This document shows positions 17,767 to 28,383 of a DNA stretch of 64,000 bases, one piece after another. Position 1 is the first letter of the stretch, and the number at the start of each line of letters is the position of its first letter. This stretch comes from Ignavibacteriales bacterium (GTDB lineage: Bacteria > Bacteroidota > Ignavibacteria > Ignavibacteriales > Melioribacteraceae). The translations under genes were made by a program, and so were the position numbers. Below the pieces are notes generated by a model that ran no database searches, had not been told where the DNA came from, and saw only the letters and a list, made by a program, of their open reading frames with translations. The stretch covers positions 293,454 to 357,453 of the forward strand of contig JAIOYW010000002.1 in the NCBI GenBank assembly GCA_021740915.1, in the 5' to 3' direction.

Positions 17767-19931
17767 AAAAATTTGCCATGTTTTTTTTACTGAGCCTTAA
17801 TCTGCTATTGGCGCAAAAATTTACTATCAGTGGAATTGTAACTGATACAAAGGGTATTGGGCTAACAGGAGTAAATATTATTCTTATAAATACCAATTAT
17901 GGAACCGCATCAGATGCTCACGGACAATATATTTTCTCCGAAATTCCGGCTGGAATGTATGAACTGAAGGTTTCTGCCATAGGATTTCGAACTTTTGAAA
18001 GTGGACCGATTGATATTAATAGCCATCTAACTTATAACATCGTTATGGAGGAAAATGGTTATCAACTCGGACAAGTTTTGGTTTCGGCAGGCAAACACGA
18101 ACAGAAAATTGAGGATTTACCAGTAAGCGCTCTGATTATTAGTGGTGAACAAATTGGTAAAAAGAACATCTCGAAGTTTGACGAATTATTGCGTTATGCG
18201 CCGGGAGTCAATCTCACACTTGATCAGGTAAGTATAAGAGGTTCAAGCGGTTACAGCCGTGGAGCGGGAACAAGGGTGCTGCTCGGATTGGATGGAATTC
18301 CGCTTTACAGCGGTGATTCCGGAGAAATAATCTGGGAAACTATCCCGGTTAATGATATAGCCCGTGTGGAGATTGTAAAAGGGGCTTCAAGCGCGCTATA
18401 TGGGTCAACTGCCATCGGTGGAGTAATAAATGTAATAACAAAAGAAATAAGTTCACAGCCTGTAACTTATCTTAAAACCGGCATCGGTTACTATGCTATG
18501 CCTAAATATGATCAATGGAGATGGAGCGATGAAACCCGATTCTTTAATAACTTATCATTAAATCATTCAAACGGATGGGGTCCATTTGCGCTGAGTCTTG
18601 GGTTATCCAGAATTGAAGATGAAGGATATCGTCAGGGTGATTGGAATAAAAGATATTCACTCTATTCCAAGTTTGCCTATAATATTGACAAGAACAATAA
18701 ACTGACTGCTATATTTTCAGGTTACATGAAAAATTCCGGGACATTTAACTACTGGAAAAACCTGGATAATGTACTCGTTCCCCCTGATGGTGATCAGCAG
18801 GAATTGAAATATTCTGAAAGAATGATCACAGGTTTTGTTTACAGCGGCGTTATCAGCAAACAATTATCTCTTAAGATCATCTCAAGTATATATAGCAATC
18901 TGTGGAATGACCAGTCTGAGAGTGCAAATAATTCTAAGTCGAATGTTTATCGTAACGAAATACAGACAGTTTATAAGCTAGCCGATGGTTTCACCAGCGT
19001 AAATGGGTTGGAACTGGCCTATGGGAAGGTAAAATCAAACATTTTTTCTGATCCAAATTCCTTAAATTATGCCCTTTACTCATCAAATGATGTAACATTT
19101 CCTGAGAATTTTATTTTATCGTTTGGTGCAAGATTTGATAACTTTAAAATAAATAATACCCGATCTTTTAATTCGTTCTCTCCGAAGGCGGGCATTAATT
19201 ATAAGCTTGGGAATGCTGGAATAATAAAGGCGTCATATGGGTTAGGATTCAGGGCTCCATCACTGGCAGAAACATATACTACGACCGTAACAAGCGGCAT
19301 TTCTGTGCTGCCCAATCCGGATATTATCCCTGAAAAAAGTAGATCTTTTGAATTGAGTTACATGAATTCTTTTTCAGATGAAATCAATGCTGAACTTTCC
19401 CTGTTTGATAACAGGTATCAGGACCTGATTGAACCGGCCACACTAACAAACACTGATGGGAGCCCGTATATTCAGTTTGATAATCTTACCAAGGCTTCTA
19501 TTCAAGGCGCAGAATTTATTGGGAATCTGTTCCTCGACAGAATTCACTCTGCTTTTTCGCTTGGATATACTTATTTATGGACTCGAAATATCCAGTCGGA
19601 CACACCGCTGAGATACAGACCAAGACACACGATAAATGCAGGATATTCTTATGAAGATAACTTCATCAGCGCTGGTTTGGATTTAAGGTACTGGAGCAAA
19701 GTTGAGGAATATGACCGGGAATTGATCGCGTATGGGCTGGTTGCAGATGGTGATCAGATTGTTGAAGTTTTTATTGTGGATTTAAATCTGGGATTCAATC
19801 TGTTCACAAAAGGGCTTCCGCTCAAGATCAATGCAGCAGTAAAAAATCTATTTAATTACTATTACGTTGAGATGATCGGAAATATTTCTCCCATCCGCAA
19901 CATTTCAGTAAATTTAGAGATGTTTTTCTAA
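17763..19931 (+). CDS. TonB-dependent outer-membrane receptor
   Basis: 722 residues. Signal peptide (1-17), carboxypeptidase-regulatory-like domain (about 20-95; GIVTDTKGIGLTGVNIIL...GQYIFSEIPAGMYELKVSAIGFRTF), plug domain (about 105-220; SIRGSSGYSRGAGTRVLLGLDGIPLYSGDSG, VEIVKGASSALYGSTAIGGVINVIT), then a 22-strand barrel ending in the aromatic residue F. TonB-driven importer of an iron complex, cobalamin or other nutrient; substrate not determined. No TonB/ExbBD genes nearby. No riboswitch seen upstream of the coupled lipoprotein. Confidence 0.93.
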   Translation: MKKFAMFFLLSLNLLLAQKFTISGIVTDTKGIGLTGVNIILINTNYGTASDAHGQYIFSEIPAGMYELKVSAIGFRTFESGPIDINSHLTYNIVMEENGYQLGQVLVSAGKHEQKIEDLPVSALIISGEQIGKKNISKFDELLRYAPGVNLTLDQVSIRGSSGYSRGAGTRVLLGLDGIPLYSGDSGEIIWETIPVNDIARVEIVKGASSALYGSTAIGGVINVITKEISSQPVTYLKTGIGYYAMPKYDQWRWSDETRFFNNLSLNHSNGWGPFALSLGLSRIEDEGYRQGDWNKRYSLYSKFAYNIDKNNKLTAIFSGYMKNSGTFNYWKNLDNVLVPPDGDQQELKYSERMITGFVYSGVISKQLSLKIISSIYSNLWNDQSESANNSKSNVYRNEIQTVYKLADGFTSVNGLELAYGKVKSNIFSDPNSLNYALYSSNDVTFPENFILSFGARFDNFKINNTRSFNSFSPKAGINYKLGNAGIIKASYGLGFRAPSLAETYTTTVTSGISVLPNPDIIPEKSRSFELSYMNSFSDEINAELSLFDNRYQDLIEPATLTNTDGSPYIQFDNLTKASIQGAEFIGNLFLDRIHSAFSLGYTYLWTRNIQSDTPLRYRPRHTINAGYSYEDNFISAGLDLRYWSKVEEYDRELIAYGLVADGDQIVEVFIVDLNLGFNLFTKGLPLKINAAVKNLFNYYYVEMIGNISPIRNISVNLEMFF

Positions 19932-19947
19932 TTTACCGGAAATTGTG

Positions 19948-21306
19948 ATGTTTGTAGATACTCACGCACATTTGTTTTACCCGAATTTCAATGGGGAAGT
20001 TGATGCTGTCCTGGAACGGGCAAAAAATGCCGGGGTTAACTATATTCTTGTTCCTGGAACTGATCTTGCTTCATCTTCGCAGGCTGTTGAAATGGCTCAG
20101 AAATACAATTCGGTTTTTGCTGCTGTTGGTGTTCATCCCCACGATAGTAAAGATTGGGATGATATTTTGCTTAAAAACATCGAGGATCTTTCAAAGAATG
20201 AAAAAGTAGTTGCAATCGGCGAGATTGGACTCGATTATTATTATGATTTTTCTCCTAAAGCGAAACAAATCGAAGCATTTGAAGCCCAGATAGAACTTGC
20301 TTTAAGTCTGAATCGCCCTATAATTGTGCACAACCGTGAAGCCAATGATGATATCATGACAATTATCAGACGTTTTACCGGGACAAACCTGAGAGCTCAA
20401 TTTCATTGTTTTGCGGGCTCACTCGAGGATGCGAAAGAATTGATACAGTTAAACCATATGATTTCTTTTCCTGGAAATGTCACTTTTAAGCGGGCAGACA
20501 ATCTTCGCAGTTTGATATCGGCACTTTCAATCGATAACCTGCTCCTTGAAACAGATTCTCCGTTTATGACACCTATACCGCACAGAGGACAAAGAAATGA
20601 ACCCTCTTATCTGCCGCTGATTGCAAATCAATTTTCATCAATATTTAATATTTCGATGGATGATGTTGCCCGCACTACTTCACTTAATGCTTTCAGACTT
20701 TTTGGTATCGGTAAAAAACCAGGCGTGAATTACACTTACAAAATCCATAATTCATTATACATAAATATCACAAACCGCTGTAATGCAGGCTGCATTTTTT
20801 GTGGTCGTGAGAAAGAACCTTTTATCCATGGATATAACCTTGGAATGTCTAAATCAGCAGAGCCTGATGCCGCAACTTATATTAACGAAATCGGCGATCC
20901 TAAGCAATATGATGAAATAGTGTTTTGTGGTTATGGTGAGCCAACAATAAGATGGAATATTGTTAAAGAGGTAGCTCTCTATGTTAAGAAAAATGGCGGA
21001 AAAACAAGGTTAAATACAAACGGACACGGAAATAAAATAACTCAGAAAGATATTACCCTTGATTTCCCAGGATTAATTGACGTTGTATCTGTCAGCCTCA
21101 ATACAACCGATCAGGTAAAATATTCGGAAATTATGGGTGTTAATCAGGAAATGTTTGATGAAATGACAGACTTCATCCTAAAAGCTAAAACACTTACGAG
21201 AGTTATTGCCACGATCGTTAATTTTGATGACATTGATGTTGCAAAAGCAAAACAATTTACGGAACAGGTTTTAGGAATTGAATTCAGGGAAAGAAGGTAT
21301 TTTTGA
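19948..21306 (+). CDS. TatD-family nuclease fused to a radical SAM domain
   Basis: 452 residues from the ATG at 19948 (a GTG lies one codon upstream). Residues 1-255 are a complete TatD metallohydrolase: DTHAHL, GEIGLDYYYD, PIIVHNREA, FHCFAG, LLETDSPF with all metal ligands. Residues about 265-452 form a compact radical SAM domain with the cluster motif CNAGCIFC (Cys 278, 282, 285) and CGYGEPT as the SAM-binding GGE-like motif. TatD-linked radical SAM proteins form a described family (TatD-associated rSAM) of unknown reaction; here they are a single chain. Stop overlaps the prmA start (TGATG). Confidence 0.92.
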   Translation: MFVDTHAHLFYPNFNGEVDAVLERAKNAGVNYILVPGTDLASSSQAVEMAQKYNSVFAAVGVHPHDSKDWDDILLKNIEDLSKNEKVVAIGEIGLDYYYDFSPKAKQIEAFEAQIELALSLNRPIIVHNREANDDIMTIIRRFTGTNLRAQFHCFAGSLEDAKELIQLNHMISFPGNVTFKRADNLRSLISALSIDNLLLETDSPFMTPIPHRGQRNEPSYLPLIANQFSSIFNISMDDVARTTSLNAFRLFGIGKKPGVNYTYKIHNSLYINITNRCNAGCIFCGREKEPFIHGYNLGMSKSAEPDAATYINEIGDPKQYDEIVFCGYGEPTIRWNIVKEVALYVKKNGGKTRLNTNGHGNKITQKDITLDFPGLIDVVSVSLNTTDQVKYSEIMGVNQEMFDEMTDFILKAKTLTRVIATIVNFDDIDVAKAKQFTEQVLGIEFRERRYF

Positions 21307-22154
21307 TGAAAAATTTCAGAGGAATTTATCTATACTCACAACCAGAAAATTTCGAGAGAATTTCAGAAAAACTTTGGGAATTTGAACTCGAAGGAATCAC
21401 AGAGGAAGAAAATAGATTGATAATATATTTATCTGAAGACTCTTTCCTTTCCACCGAAGAAATCTCTTCTTTCCTGATGCAGTCTGGTTTCGATATTTCC
21501 GGAATTGAAGAATTCACACCCGAAATTAAAAACTGGAATGAAGAGTGGGAGCAAAATCTCAGAATTATGAAGATTGGGAAAAAAATTGTTGTCCGCCCTT
21601 CAAACAAACCTTATGAAACTGACCTTGATGAGATTGTTGTTATCATTGACCCTAAAATGTCTTTCGGAACAGGGGAACATCAGACGACCAGACTGGTAAT
21701 GGAAATTCTTGAAAATACATTAGTCACAGGAAAAAAAGTGCTTGATTATGGAAGCGGAACTGCAATACTTGCAATCACTGCTGTTAAACTCGGGGCGGGA
21801 GATGTTATTGCACTCGATAATGATGAGTGGTGTCTGCTGAATGGCAATGAAAATGTTGAGCTAAATGATGTAAAAGGCAAAATTGAAGTGAAACTTGGAA
21901 GTTTAGCTGACCTGGGACCCGATAAATTTGACCTTATTCTTGCAAATATTAACAGACACATTCTAATTGAGAATGCTGAAATGATGTTGCAGCAAATTCA
22001 GCCTGGCGGAACAGTTATACTTTCCGGTATTTTAAATGATGATGTCAAGGATATACTTGAAGTATTTTCCCGGTACAGTAAATTTTCTTCAACAAGGTTC
22101 GATAAAGACGAATGGTCAGCATTAAAACTTGAAAATACCAGGATTTACAGTTGA
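21306..22154 (+). CDS. prmA: Ribosomal protein L11 methyltransferase
   Basis: 282 residues from the ATG at 21306 that shares one base with the preceding stop. Trimethylates ribosomal protein L11. N-terminal ferredoxin-like L11-recognition domain, then IDPKMSFGTGEHQTTRLVM, SAM loop VLDYGSGTAILAI and catalytic LILANINRHIL, all typical of PrmA. Coupled to the TatD-radical SAM gene; overlaps the end of the convergent marR-like gene by ten bases. Confidence 0.95.
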   Translation: MKNFRGIYLYSQPENFERISEKLWEFELEGITEEENRLIIYLSEDSFLSTEEISSFLMQSGFDISGIEEFTPEIKNWNEEWEQNLRIMKIGKKIVVRPSNKPYETDLDEIVVIIDPKMSFGTGEHQTTRLVMEILENTLVTGKKVLDYGSGTAILAITAVKLGAGDVIALDNDEWCLLNGNENVELNDVKGKIEVKLGSLADLGPDKFDLILANINRHILIENAEMMLQQIQPGGTVILSGILNDDVKDILEVFSRYSKFSSTRFDKDEWSALKLENTRIYS

Positions 22155-22591
22155 TCGAAAGCTTTATCAAGCTTTTCGAGGAGTATTCTTAATTCTCTGA
22201 ACTCTTCTTCACCCATCGTACTAAGCAGAGTATTAATTTTTTCCTGATAGATTGGTTTTATTTTCGCTATTAGTTTTTCACCATTTTTGGTGAGTTTCGC
22301 AAAAATCTTCCTTCGGTCTTCGTTCGAGCTAATTCTCTGCACATATGATTCTTTCTGCAAATTATCAACAATACATGTGATATTTGCTCCGGTTACATTT
22401 AATTGATCCCCGAGATTCTTCAAGCTTACTTCTCCCTTAGTGCTTAGAGTCTGAAGCACCATAAACTGAGGGTACGTAATATTGAACCGGCTGAATTCCC
22501 TTAACTGAATTTTCTTAAGTTTTTCATAATTGTTTCTCAGCATACTTATCGCTTCGAAGACTTCAGTGGATTTAGGAAAGACTTTTGTCAT
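22145..22591 (-). CDS. MarR-family transcriptional regulator
   Basis: 148 residues. Winged-helix core: YPQFMVLQTLSTKGEVSLKNLGDQLNVTGANITCIVDNLQKESYVQRISSNEDRRKIFAKLTKNGEKL, with the DRR wing typical of MarR. Likely a homodimeric repressor responding to a small ligand. Its start overlaps the end of the metallopeptidase gene by 20 bases, so they form a two-gene unit; the target is unknown. Confidence 0.92.
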   Translation of the reverse strand: MTKVFPKSTEVFEAISMLRNNYEKLKKIQLREFSRFNITYPQFMVLQTLSTKGEVSLKNLGDQLNVTGANITCIVDNLQKESYVQRISSNEDRRKIFAKLTKNGEKLIAKIKPIYQEKINTLLSTMGEEEFRELRILLEKLDKAFDQL

Positions 22592-23303
22592 TGACTTTTA
22601 GCTCCTTAAGTAATTTGCGATGTAATTTATATTGAGGATCAAATTTCTCAACAAGTTGCCAGAATGCACGTGAATGATTCATTTCCTGCAGGTGACATAA
22701 TTCATGAATTAATACATAATCTATAATTCTTGGGTGGAATATAATCAGTTTATAATTAAGACTTAGAGTTCCTTTACCAGAGCAGCTTCCCCATCTTGAT
22801 TTTTGACCTGCTATCCTGATTTTTTTTGGTGAGAGCCCTGTTTTTTCGCTAAGTATTTTGATGCGATGCGTTAAATATTTTCTGGCTATCGCCTTATGAG
22901 AAAGATCTACAAGTTTAATATCGGAAAGATCGTGCCCTTCCTGAACAGTTATTTTAAGTAAACTCTCTTTTAATTCAAAATGTATGTATTTGGTTTTAAG
23001 TGTTATAATTGATAATTCAACTTTTTTACCAAAGAATAAATGCTCTTTAAAGGGATTATTTATTATCCTTGTAACAGCAGAAATCAGCCATTCACTATGG
23101 TGGTCTATCAGATTTTTTAATGTCCCGTATCCGTGCTTTGATGGCACAGTAAGCTCTATTTCTCCGTTGAGCATCAATCGAAGCCTGAATTTACGGGCTC
23201 TGATCGATTTTCTAACATTCACTTCGGTTTCCACTACCGGATGAATATCCTTTTCAGAAGTAAGTATTAATTTGGAAGTTTTGCTATTTGTGGTGATGAT
23301 CAT
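22572..23303 (-). CDS. YgjP-like M48-type metallopeptidase (DUF45)
   Basis: 243 residues. The C-terminal YgjP/WLM-type domain has the zinc motif HELCHLQEMNHSRAFW near residue 200 and the preceding family signature SRWGSCSGKGTLSLNYKLI. N-terminal half is strand-rich, as in the DUF45 family. Cellular substrate unknown; relatives often lie next to type I restriction genes, which are absent here. Clear family, uncertain function. No motif-based reason to doubt activity. Confidence 0.88.
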   Translation of the reverse strand: MIITTNSKTSKLILTSEKDIHPVVETEVNVRKSIRARKFRLRLMLNGEIELTVPSKHGYGTLKNLIDHHSEWLISAVTRIINNPFKEHLFFGKKVELSIITLKTKYIHFELKESLLKITVQEGHDLSDIKLVDLSHKAIARKYLTHRIKILSEKTGLSPKKIRIAGQKSRWGSCSGKGTLSLNYKLIIFHPRIIDYVLIHELCHLQEMNHSRAFWQLVEKFDPQYKLHRKLLKELKVNDKSLS

Positions 23304-23514
23304 TTGAACCGGATTTCCTGCTTGTAAAGAAATTAATCATATTGATAGGTTATTATTGTAAAAAGTTCCTGTTAAATTTCCAGTGAATTGAAATTTTTTG
23401 TTGCAAGATAAACAAAATCGAATTTTTTCTATTTCTGATGATGTTACTTAGTAACTGTTTTTTTTAATCATCACAGTAATATTTTATATATTTTAATTTC
23501 AAAAATCTGATACG

Positions 23515-24930
23515 ATGACACTCGATTTTATTAAATTCAAAGCATTTGTTGAATCAAAGATCCCGAATTCTCAGAAAATTACTGAAGAAAAAACTCATTT
23601 GCTGAGTTATGTTTTCAAAATTGAAAATATCGATTTTGAAAATGTACTGATAAATCTTGAGAACAGGCATCTCGATTTCTTTTTATGGCGTAAACCAGCC
23701 GCAGAGCACGAGATTATTGCTTTCGAACCATTAGTCAGGATTGAGATTAATGATGAGAATTACCAGAAAAAAACATCTGATATTTTGCATGACTTCAGAG
23801 AAAATCATATCTCGAACAAGCATGAATTTCGGATTGCATCACTCCCTGTTCTTCTTGGAGGATTCAAATTCAGACATGAAAAAGCCGGTGAGAGCGATGA
23901 CGGTTTTTGCTCAAGCGACTGGATTATTCCCGGTGTTTTGTTAATTAGGGAAGTAGAACGATGTTTTCTTGTATTCAATTTTATTATCAGGAAATCAGAC
24001 TTCAATCTTTGGAACCGTTTTCGTGAATACTCCGACATGGTGCAGAAACTTTTAATAAAGCGAAAACCCGGATCTTCTCCAAAACCAGCTACTCCTCTTA
24101 CCGCTGATTATGAAGATTTCCCGCAATGGGAGACGATGATCAACAAAGCACTTGGTCAAATATCCGGTATGGTCTGTGAAAAAATTGTAATCTCACGTAA
24201 ATCTGATTTTAAGTTCAGATCAAAACCATCTATTAATGCCTGGGTGAAAGATCTTTCTGTGAAATATCCTTTTTGTTACATATTCGCCTATCGTAAATCC
24301 GGAAGTCTGTTCTTTGGCGCAAGTCCTGAAAAACTTATTGTTGTCCGAAATGGCTGGATAGAAACCGATGGTCTGGCTGGTTCAATTAAAAGAGGAGAAA
24401 AGCAATCCGATGATGACAAACTGCAAAATGAACTCCTAAATGACAAAAAGAATCTTGCCGAACATGCAGCCGTTGTCAGTTTTATTATTAGTTCTGTTTC
24501 AAAATTTTCAGATGAGATTTTATACGAAAAATTACCTGGCATCAGAAAACTGAAAAACATCCAGCACCTGTGGACGCCTGTCCGTGCCCGATTAAATAAT
24601 CGAGATGATCTTTTCTCCCTAATAAAGGAATTACACCCAACTCCGGCAGTAAGTGGATTTCCGCAGGAAAAAGCTATTTCATTAATTCAGGAAATAGAAA
24701 AGCATACCAGAGGATTTTATGCGGGTGTGCTGGGATGGATTGACATAGATTACAATGCTGAACTTGCTGTTGGAATAAGAGCAGCACTTCTTAAAGGATT
24801 CAAATTAAGCGCTTATGCAGGTTGTGGAATTGTTGATGGTTCGGTGGCAGAATCAGAGTATGAAGAATCACTATTAAAACTTAATCCAATTACTTCACTT
24901 TTCGAACATGAAAAAATTTATCAATCGTAA
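23515..24930 (+). CDS. menF: Isochorismate synthase MenF
   Basis: 471 residues; converts chorismate to isochorismate, the first committed step to menaquinone. Chorismate-binding signatures in the C-terminal half: LFFGASPEKLI, IETDGLAGSIKRG, LHPTPAVSGFPQE, FYAGVLGWID, LAVGIRAAL and GCGIVDGSVAESEYEE, including the catalytic Lys/Glu positions of the family. The N-terminal 190 residues are poorly conserved as usual. Role as menaquinone rather than siderophore enzyme is set by menD, which it overlaps by 23 bases. First gene of the men run; 211 bp upstream to the divergent metallopeptidase holds the promoter. Confidence 0.95.
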   Translation: MTLDFIKFKAFVESKIPNSQKITEEKTHLLSYVFKIENIDFENVLINLENRHLDFFLWRKPAAEHEIIAFEPLVRIEINDENYQKKTSDILHDFRENHISNKHEFRIASLPVLLGGFKFRHEKAGESDDGFCSSDWIIPGVLLIREVERCFLVFNFIIRKSDFNLWNRFREYSDMVQKLLIKRKPGSSPKPATPLTADYEDFPQWETMINKALGQISGMVCEKIVISRKSDFKFRSKPSINAWVKDLSVKYPFCYIFAYRKSGSLFFGASPEKLIVVRNGWIETDGLAGSIKRGEKQSDDDKLQNELLNDKKNLAEHAAVVSFIISSVSKFSDEILYEKLPGIRKLKNIQHLWTPVRARLNNRDDLFSLIKELHPTPAVSGFPQEKAISLIQEIEKHTRGFYAGVLGWIDIDYNAELAVGIRAALLKGFKLSAYAGCGIVDGSVAESEYEESLLKLNPITSLFEHEKIYQS

Positions 24931-26686
24931 TATTCTCTGGTCTGAGCTTTTCACAAATACTTTACAGACGCTTGGTGTTGAAAATGCATGCATCTCTCCC
25001 GGTTCAAGAAGTACACCGCTTGTTTTCGCACTGGATAAATGCGAAAAAATAAAAAAGCATATTATTATTGATGAAAGATCCTCAGGATTTTTTGCTCTGG
25101 GGTTATCAATTAGAACTGGTAAACCGACCATCCTGCTTACGACGAGCGGCACTGCTGCCGCTGAATTGTATCCAGCTATCATTGAAGCTTACCAGAAAAA
25201 TATCCCTCTTATTATTTGCACTGCAGATAGGAGTTTCGAAGATATTGACACAGGCTCAAACCAGTCAATAAATCAGCACAACCTCTATGCAAACCATATT
25301 ATCAAGTTTATTGATGCAGGCTTACCTGAAATTAATCAGTTGAGGCTTAATCAAATTGTGAGGATCGCCAGACAGGCTTATTATCACTCAATGCTTCACA
25401 AAGGTCCCGTTCATATAAATTTCCGTTTCAGAAAACCTTTTGAACCTGAATCCTTTACCGATGAACTCGACCTGGAATTGAGTCAACTCTCTGCTGCAAG
25501 CGAAGATGAACCCCTTCAATTTCCTTCAAAACAATTTTCAGTTTCGGCTTACCACGCTATCGCTGATAAGGTCAATTTATTAAAAACCGGGTTAATTCTT
25601 TGCGGAAACGGGAATTTCACAAAAGAAGAAGAAGAGGGAATTCTATCTTTCTCAGAAAAGACAGGTTTTCCGATTTTTGCAGATGGTTTGTCGCCTCTAA
25701 GATTTCACAGACACAATTCCGCTCATGTTTTTGTGAATCAAACAGCTTTTCTGCGTTCGTCTGAATTTGTACGAAATTTCGTCCCGGAAATAATATTCAA
25801 CTTTGGAGCTCCTCCTACTTCAAATATCGTTCTTGAGTATTTGTCAGCAAAAAAAGCCTATAAAGTATTTATAGGTGAATTTTCATCCGTTAAAGACCCT
25901 TCTCATTCCTATAATGAATTTTTTGATGTCTCACCTTCTGTTTTTTATAACGGAATTTCTGATTTCCTGAATCGTTCCAATTATCAGTTCCCGGGCTCAA
26001 ATAAGAATTATTTTTTTCTGCAAAAAGTGGAAACAATCTGCGATAATTTGAAAAAAAGTGTTTTTGGTAACGCCGAATTTCCATTTGAAGGAAAGCTAAT
26101 TGATACTTTTCTCGACTTTCTCCCGGAGAACAGCAGTATATTTCTCTCAAACAGTATGCCAGTGCGAGAATTCGATTTTTTTGCGGCAATTAAAAACAAA
26201 AAGATCTCCGTATTCTCAAACAGAGGGGCTTCAGGCATTGATGGCATAATATCAACTGCGGCTGGAATATCAGTGGCTTACGGAGAAAAAGTATATTTGA
26301 TAACCGGCGATCTTGCCTTTTTGTACGATCTTAACGCACTTCAATTACTTAATCTGTATAAGATTCCTCTTACTATAATACTGTTAAATAATAATGGTGG
26401 CGGTATTTTTCGGAATCTTCCTGTTTCAGAATATGATATCTTTGAAAAATATTTCGTCACACCTCAAAATCTCGAATTCAGCCTTCATGCTAAAGCATTT
26501 AATCTGAAATATCACAATCCGCAAAGTTGGGAGGATTTTTTTGTGGTGTTGTCAGAAGAAAAGGATAGATGGCTACCCTCGGTTATCGAAATAAAGAGCG
26601 ATTCCAGGGTTTCCACTGTGATTCGGAACCGTTATTGGCGGGAATGTGTGATCAGGATTGATGAACATACTCATTGGGTGGTATGA
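24908..26686 (+). CDS. menD: SEPHCHC synthase MenD
   Basis: 592-residue thiamine-diphosphate enzyme joining isochorismate and 2-oxoglutarate. N-terminal pyrimidine domain with ISPGSRSTPLVFAL and TTSGTAAAELYPAIIEA; C-terminal TPP domain with SNRGASGIDG and TGDLAFLYDLNAL...NNNGGGIF (GDG-type ThDP-Mg motif as GDL, normal for MenD). Full length. Overlaps menF by 23 bases and menH by ATGA. Confidence 0.97.
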   Translation: MKKFINRNILWSELFTNTLQTLGVENACISPGSRSTPLVFALDKCEKIKKHIIIDERSSGFFALGLSIRTGKPTILLTTSGTAAAELYPAIIEAYQKNIPLIICTADRSFEDIDTGSNQSINQHNLYANHIIKFIDAGLPEINQLRLNQIVRIARQAYYHSMLHKGPVHINFRFRKPFEPESFTDELDLELSQLSAASEDEPLQFPSKQFSVSAYHAIADKVNLLKTGLILCGNGNFTKEEEEGILSFSEKTGFPIFADGLSPLRFHRHNSAHVFVNQTAFLRSSEFVRNFVPEIIFNFGAPPTSNIVLEYLSAKKAYKVFIGEFSSVKDPSHSYNEFFDVSPSVFYNGISDFLNRSNYQFPGSNKNYFFLQKVETICDNLKKSVFGNAEFPFEGKLIDTFLDFLPENSSIFLSNSMPVREFDFFAAIKNKKISVFSNRGASGIDGIISTAAGISVAYGEKVYLITGDLAFLYDLNALQLLNLYKIPLTIILLNNNGGGIFRNLPVSEYDIFEKYFVTPQNLEFSLHAKAFNLKYHNPQSWEDFFVVLSEEKDRWLPSVIEIKSDSRVSTVIRNRYWRECVIRIDEHTHWVV

Positions 26687-27528
26687 TTTCACACGAATAT
26701 ATTTTACACAGAGAAACACAAATATCCCTGCTTCACAATTTCCACCATAATAGAAACTCAAATGTACAAACTGTTATTTTCCTTCATGGTTTTACGGGCT
26801 CGGCAGAGGATTTCAGAACTGTTCTTACCAGACTTCCAGCATGTTTTGCCGGAATAGCAATAGATCTACCCGGGCATGGTCTTACCGGGAGTCCGGCCGA
26901 ACATGATTTTTATTCCACAATTAACCTTATTTCTATTGTTGAAGAAATAATAAATACTTTCGTGCTTAAAAAAGTAATCCTCTGTGGCTACTCAATGGGC
27001 GGCAGGTTGGCTTTAGCTTTCAGCGCAGCAAAGAAAGACTACATTTCAGGCTTATGTCTGATAAGTACAAGCCCCGGAATTGAAGATCCATTACTCAGAA
27101 ATTCAAGGGCAAGTGCTGATAAAATGCTTGCAGAGAAATTGGAGGCACACGGCACCTCTGCTTTCATGCAATTCTGGCTTGATTCATTTGTTTATGAAGT
27201 ATATAAAAAGAAATATCCAGCAAAATGGGAAAAGTTGATTGAATCGAAAAGCAGCAATAATCCTCTGGGACTTTCCAGAATGCTGGAATTTTTCAGTCCT
27301 GGAATTATGCCTTACTATGGACATGCCATTATTAAATTTGATTTTCCCACGCTGATATTGGCAGGCGACAATGATCCCAAATATTCAGGAATAGCCCTGG
27401 AATTGAAGAACTCTATACCCGAAGCTGAATGTTTTATCTTAAAGAATTGCGGACATGCTCTCCTTTTAGAACACCCGCGCAAATTCGTATATTTGTTTAA
27501 TAAATTTTTATCAATATTTAATAAATAG
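26683..27528 (+). CDS. menH: SHCHC synthase MenH (alpha/beta hydrolase)
   Basis: 281 residues from the ATG at 26683 that overlaps the menD stop. Removes pyruvate from SEPHCHC. Alpha/beta-hydrolase motifs: [11 protein letters not shown] oxyanion region, nucleophile [10 protein letters not shown], acid in LAGDNDPKY, and His in [11 protein letters not shown]. Length and position in the men operon support MenH over an unrelated hydrolase. Confidence 0.9.
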   Translation: MISHEYILHRETQISLLHNFHHNRNSNVQTVIFLHGFTGSAEDFRTVLTRLPACFAGIAIDLPGHGLTGSPAEHDFYSTINLISIVEEIINTFVLKKVILCGYSMGGRLALAFSAAKKDYISGLCLISTSPGIEDPLLRNSRASADKMLAEKLEAHGTSAFMQFWLDSFVYEVYKKKYPAKWEKLIESKSSNNPLGLSRMLEFFSPGIMPYYGHAIIKFDFPTLILAGDNDPKYSGIALELKNSIPEAECFILKNCGHALLLEHPRKFVYLFNKFLSIFNK

Positions 27529-27538
27529 TCAGTTTGCG

Positions 27539-28375
27539 ATGAAAAAATATAATTGGTTAAAAATAAAAGACTATTCTGATATTTTATTCGAAGAATTGGA
27601 CGGTATTGCGAAAATAACAATAAATCGTCCTGAAAAACGAAATGCTTTCAGACCTGAAACAGTTGCACAAATGTATGATGCGTTTTCGATTGCCCGAGAA
27701 AATCCTAACATTGGGGTTGTACTTTTAACCGGGAAAGGACCAGCTAAGGATGGGAAATATGCTTTCTGTTCTGGTGGTGACCAATCGATAAGAGGAAGTG
27801 AAGGGTATGTCGGCAACGATGGTGTTCCGCGCCTTAATGTACTCGATCTGCAAAAGCTTATCCGATCAATTCCAAAACCTGTCATAGCTCTCGTTGCAGG
27901 TTATGCAATCGGTGGCGGACATGTGCTGCATGTTGTTTGTGACCTCACTATTGCAGCCAGTAATGCAGTATTTGGACAAACAGGGCCTAAGGTGGGCAGC
28001 TTCGATGGTGGTTTTGGATCGAGCTATCTTGCAAGGATTGTTGGGCAAAAAAAAGCACGTGAAATCTGGTTTCTTTGCCGGCAGTATAATGCTGAAGAGG
28101 CTGAAGCAATGGGATTGGTAAATAAAGTTGTTCCTGTTGAGGAGCTTGAGGAAGAAGGCGTTAAATGGGCAAATGAAATTCTTGAGAAAAGTCCTCTCGC
28201 TCTCCGATTACTAAAATCGGCATTTAATGCTGAACTTGACGGACAAACCGGTATTCAGGAACTGGCCGGCAATGCTACGCTGCTCTATTATATGTCCGCG
28301 GAAGCGCAGGAAGGTAAAAATGCCTATAATGAAAAACGAAAACCAGACTTTAAAAAATTCCCGAGGGTTCCGTAA
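27539..28375 (+). CDS. menB: 1,4-dihydroxy-2-naphthoyl-CoA synthase MenB
   Basis: 278-residue crotonase-fold enzyme closing the naphthoquinone ring from O-succinylbenzoyl-CoA. Signatures: [69 protein letters not shown] and [15 protein letters not shown], which are highly specific for MenB. Ten bases after menH. Confidence 0.98.
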   Translation: MKKYNWLKIKDYSDILFEELDGIAKITINRPEKRNAFRPETVAQMYDAFSIARENPNIGVVLLTGKGPAKDGKYAFCSGGDQSIRGSEGYVGNDGVPRLNVLDLQKLIRSIPKPVIALVAGYAIGGGHVLHVVCDLTIAASNAVFGQTGPKVGSFDGGFGSSYLARIVGQKKAREIWFLCRQYNAEEAEAMGLVNKVVPVEELEEEGVKWANEILEKSPLALRLLKSAFNAELDGQTGIQELAGNATLLYYMSAEAQEGKNAYNEKRKPDFKKFPRVP

Positions 28376-28383
28376 TAAGCATT

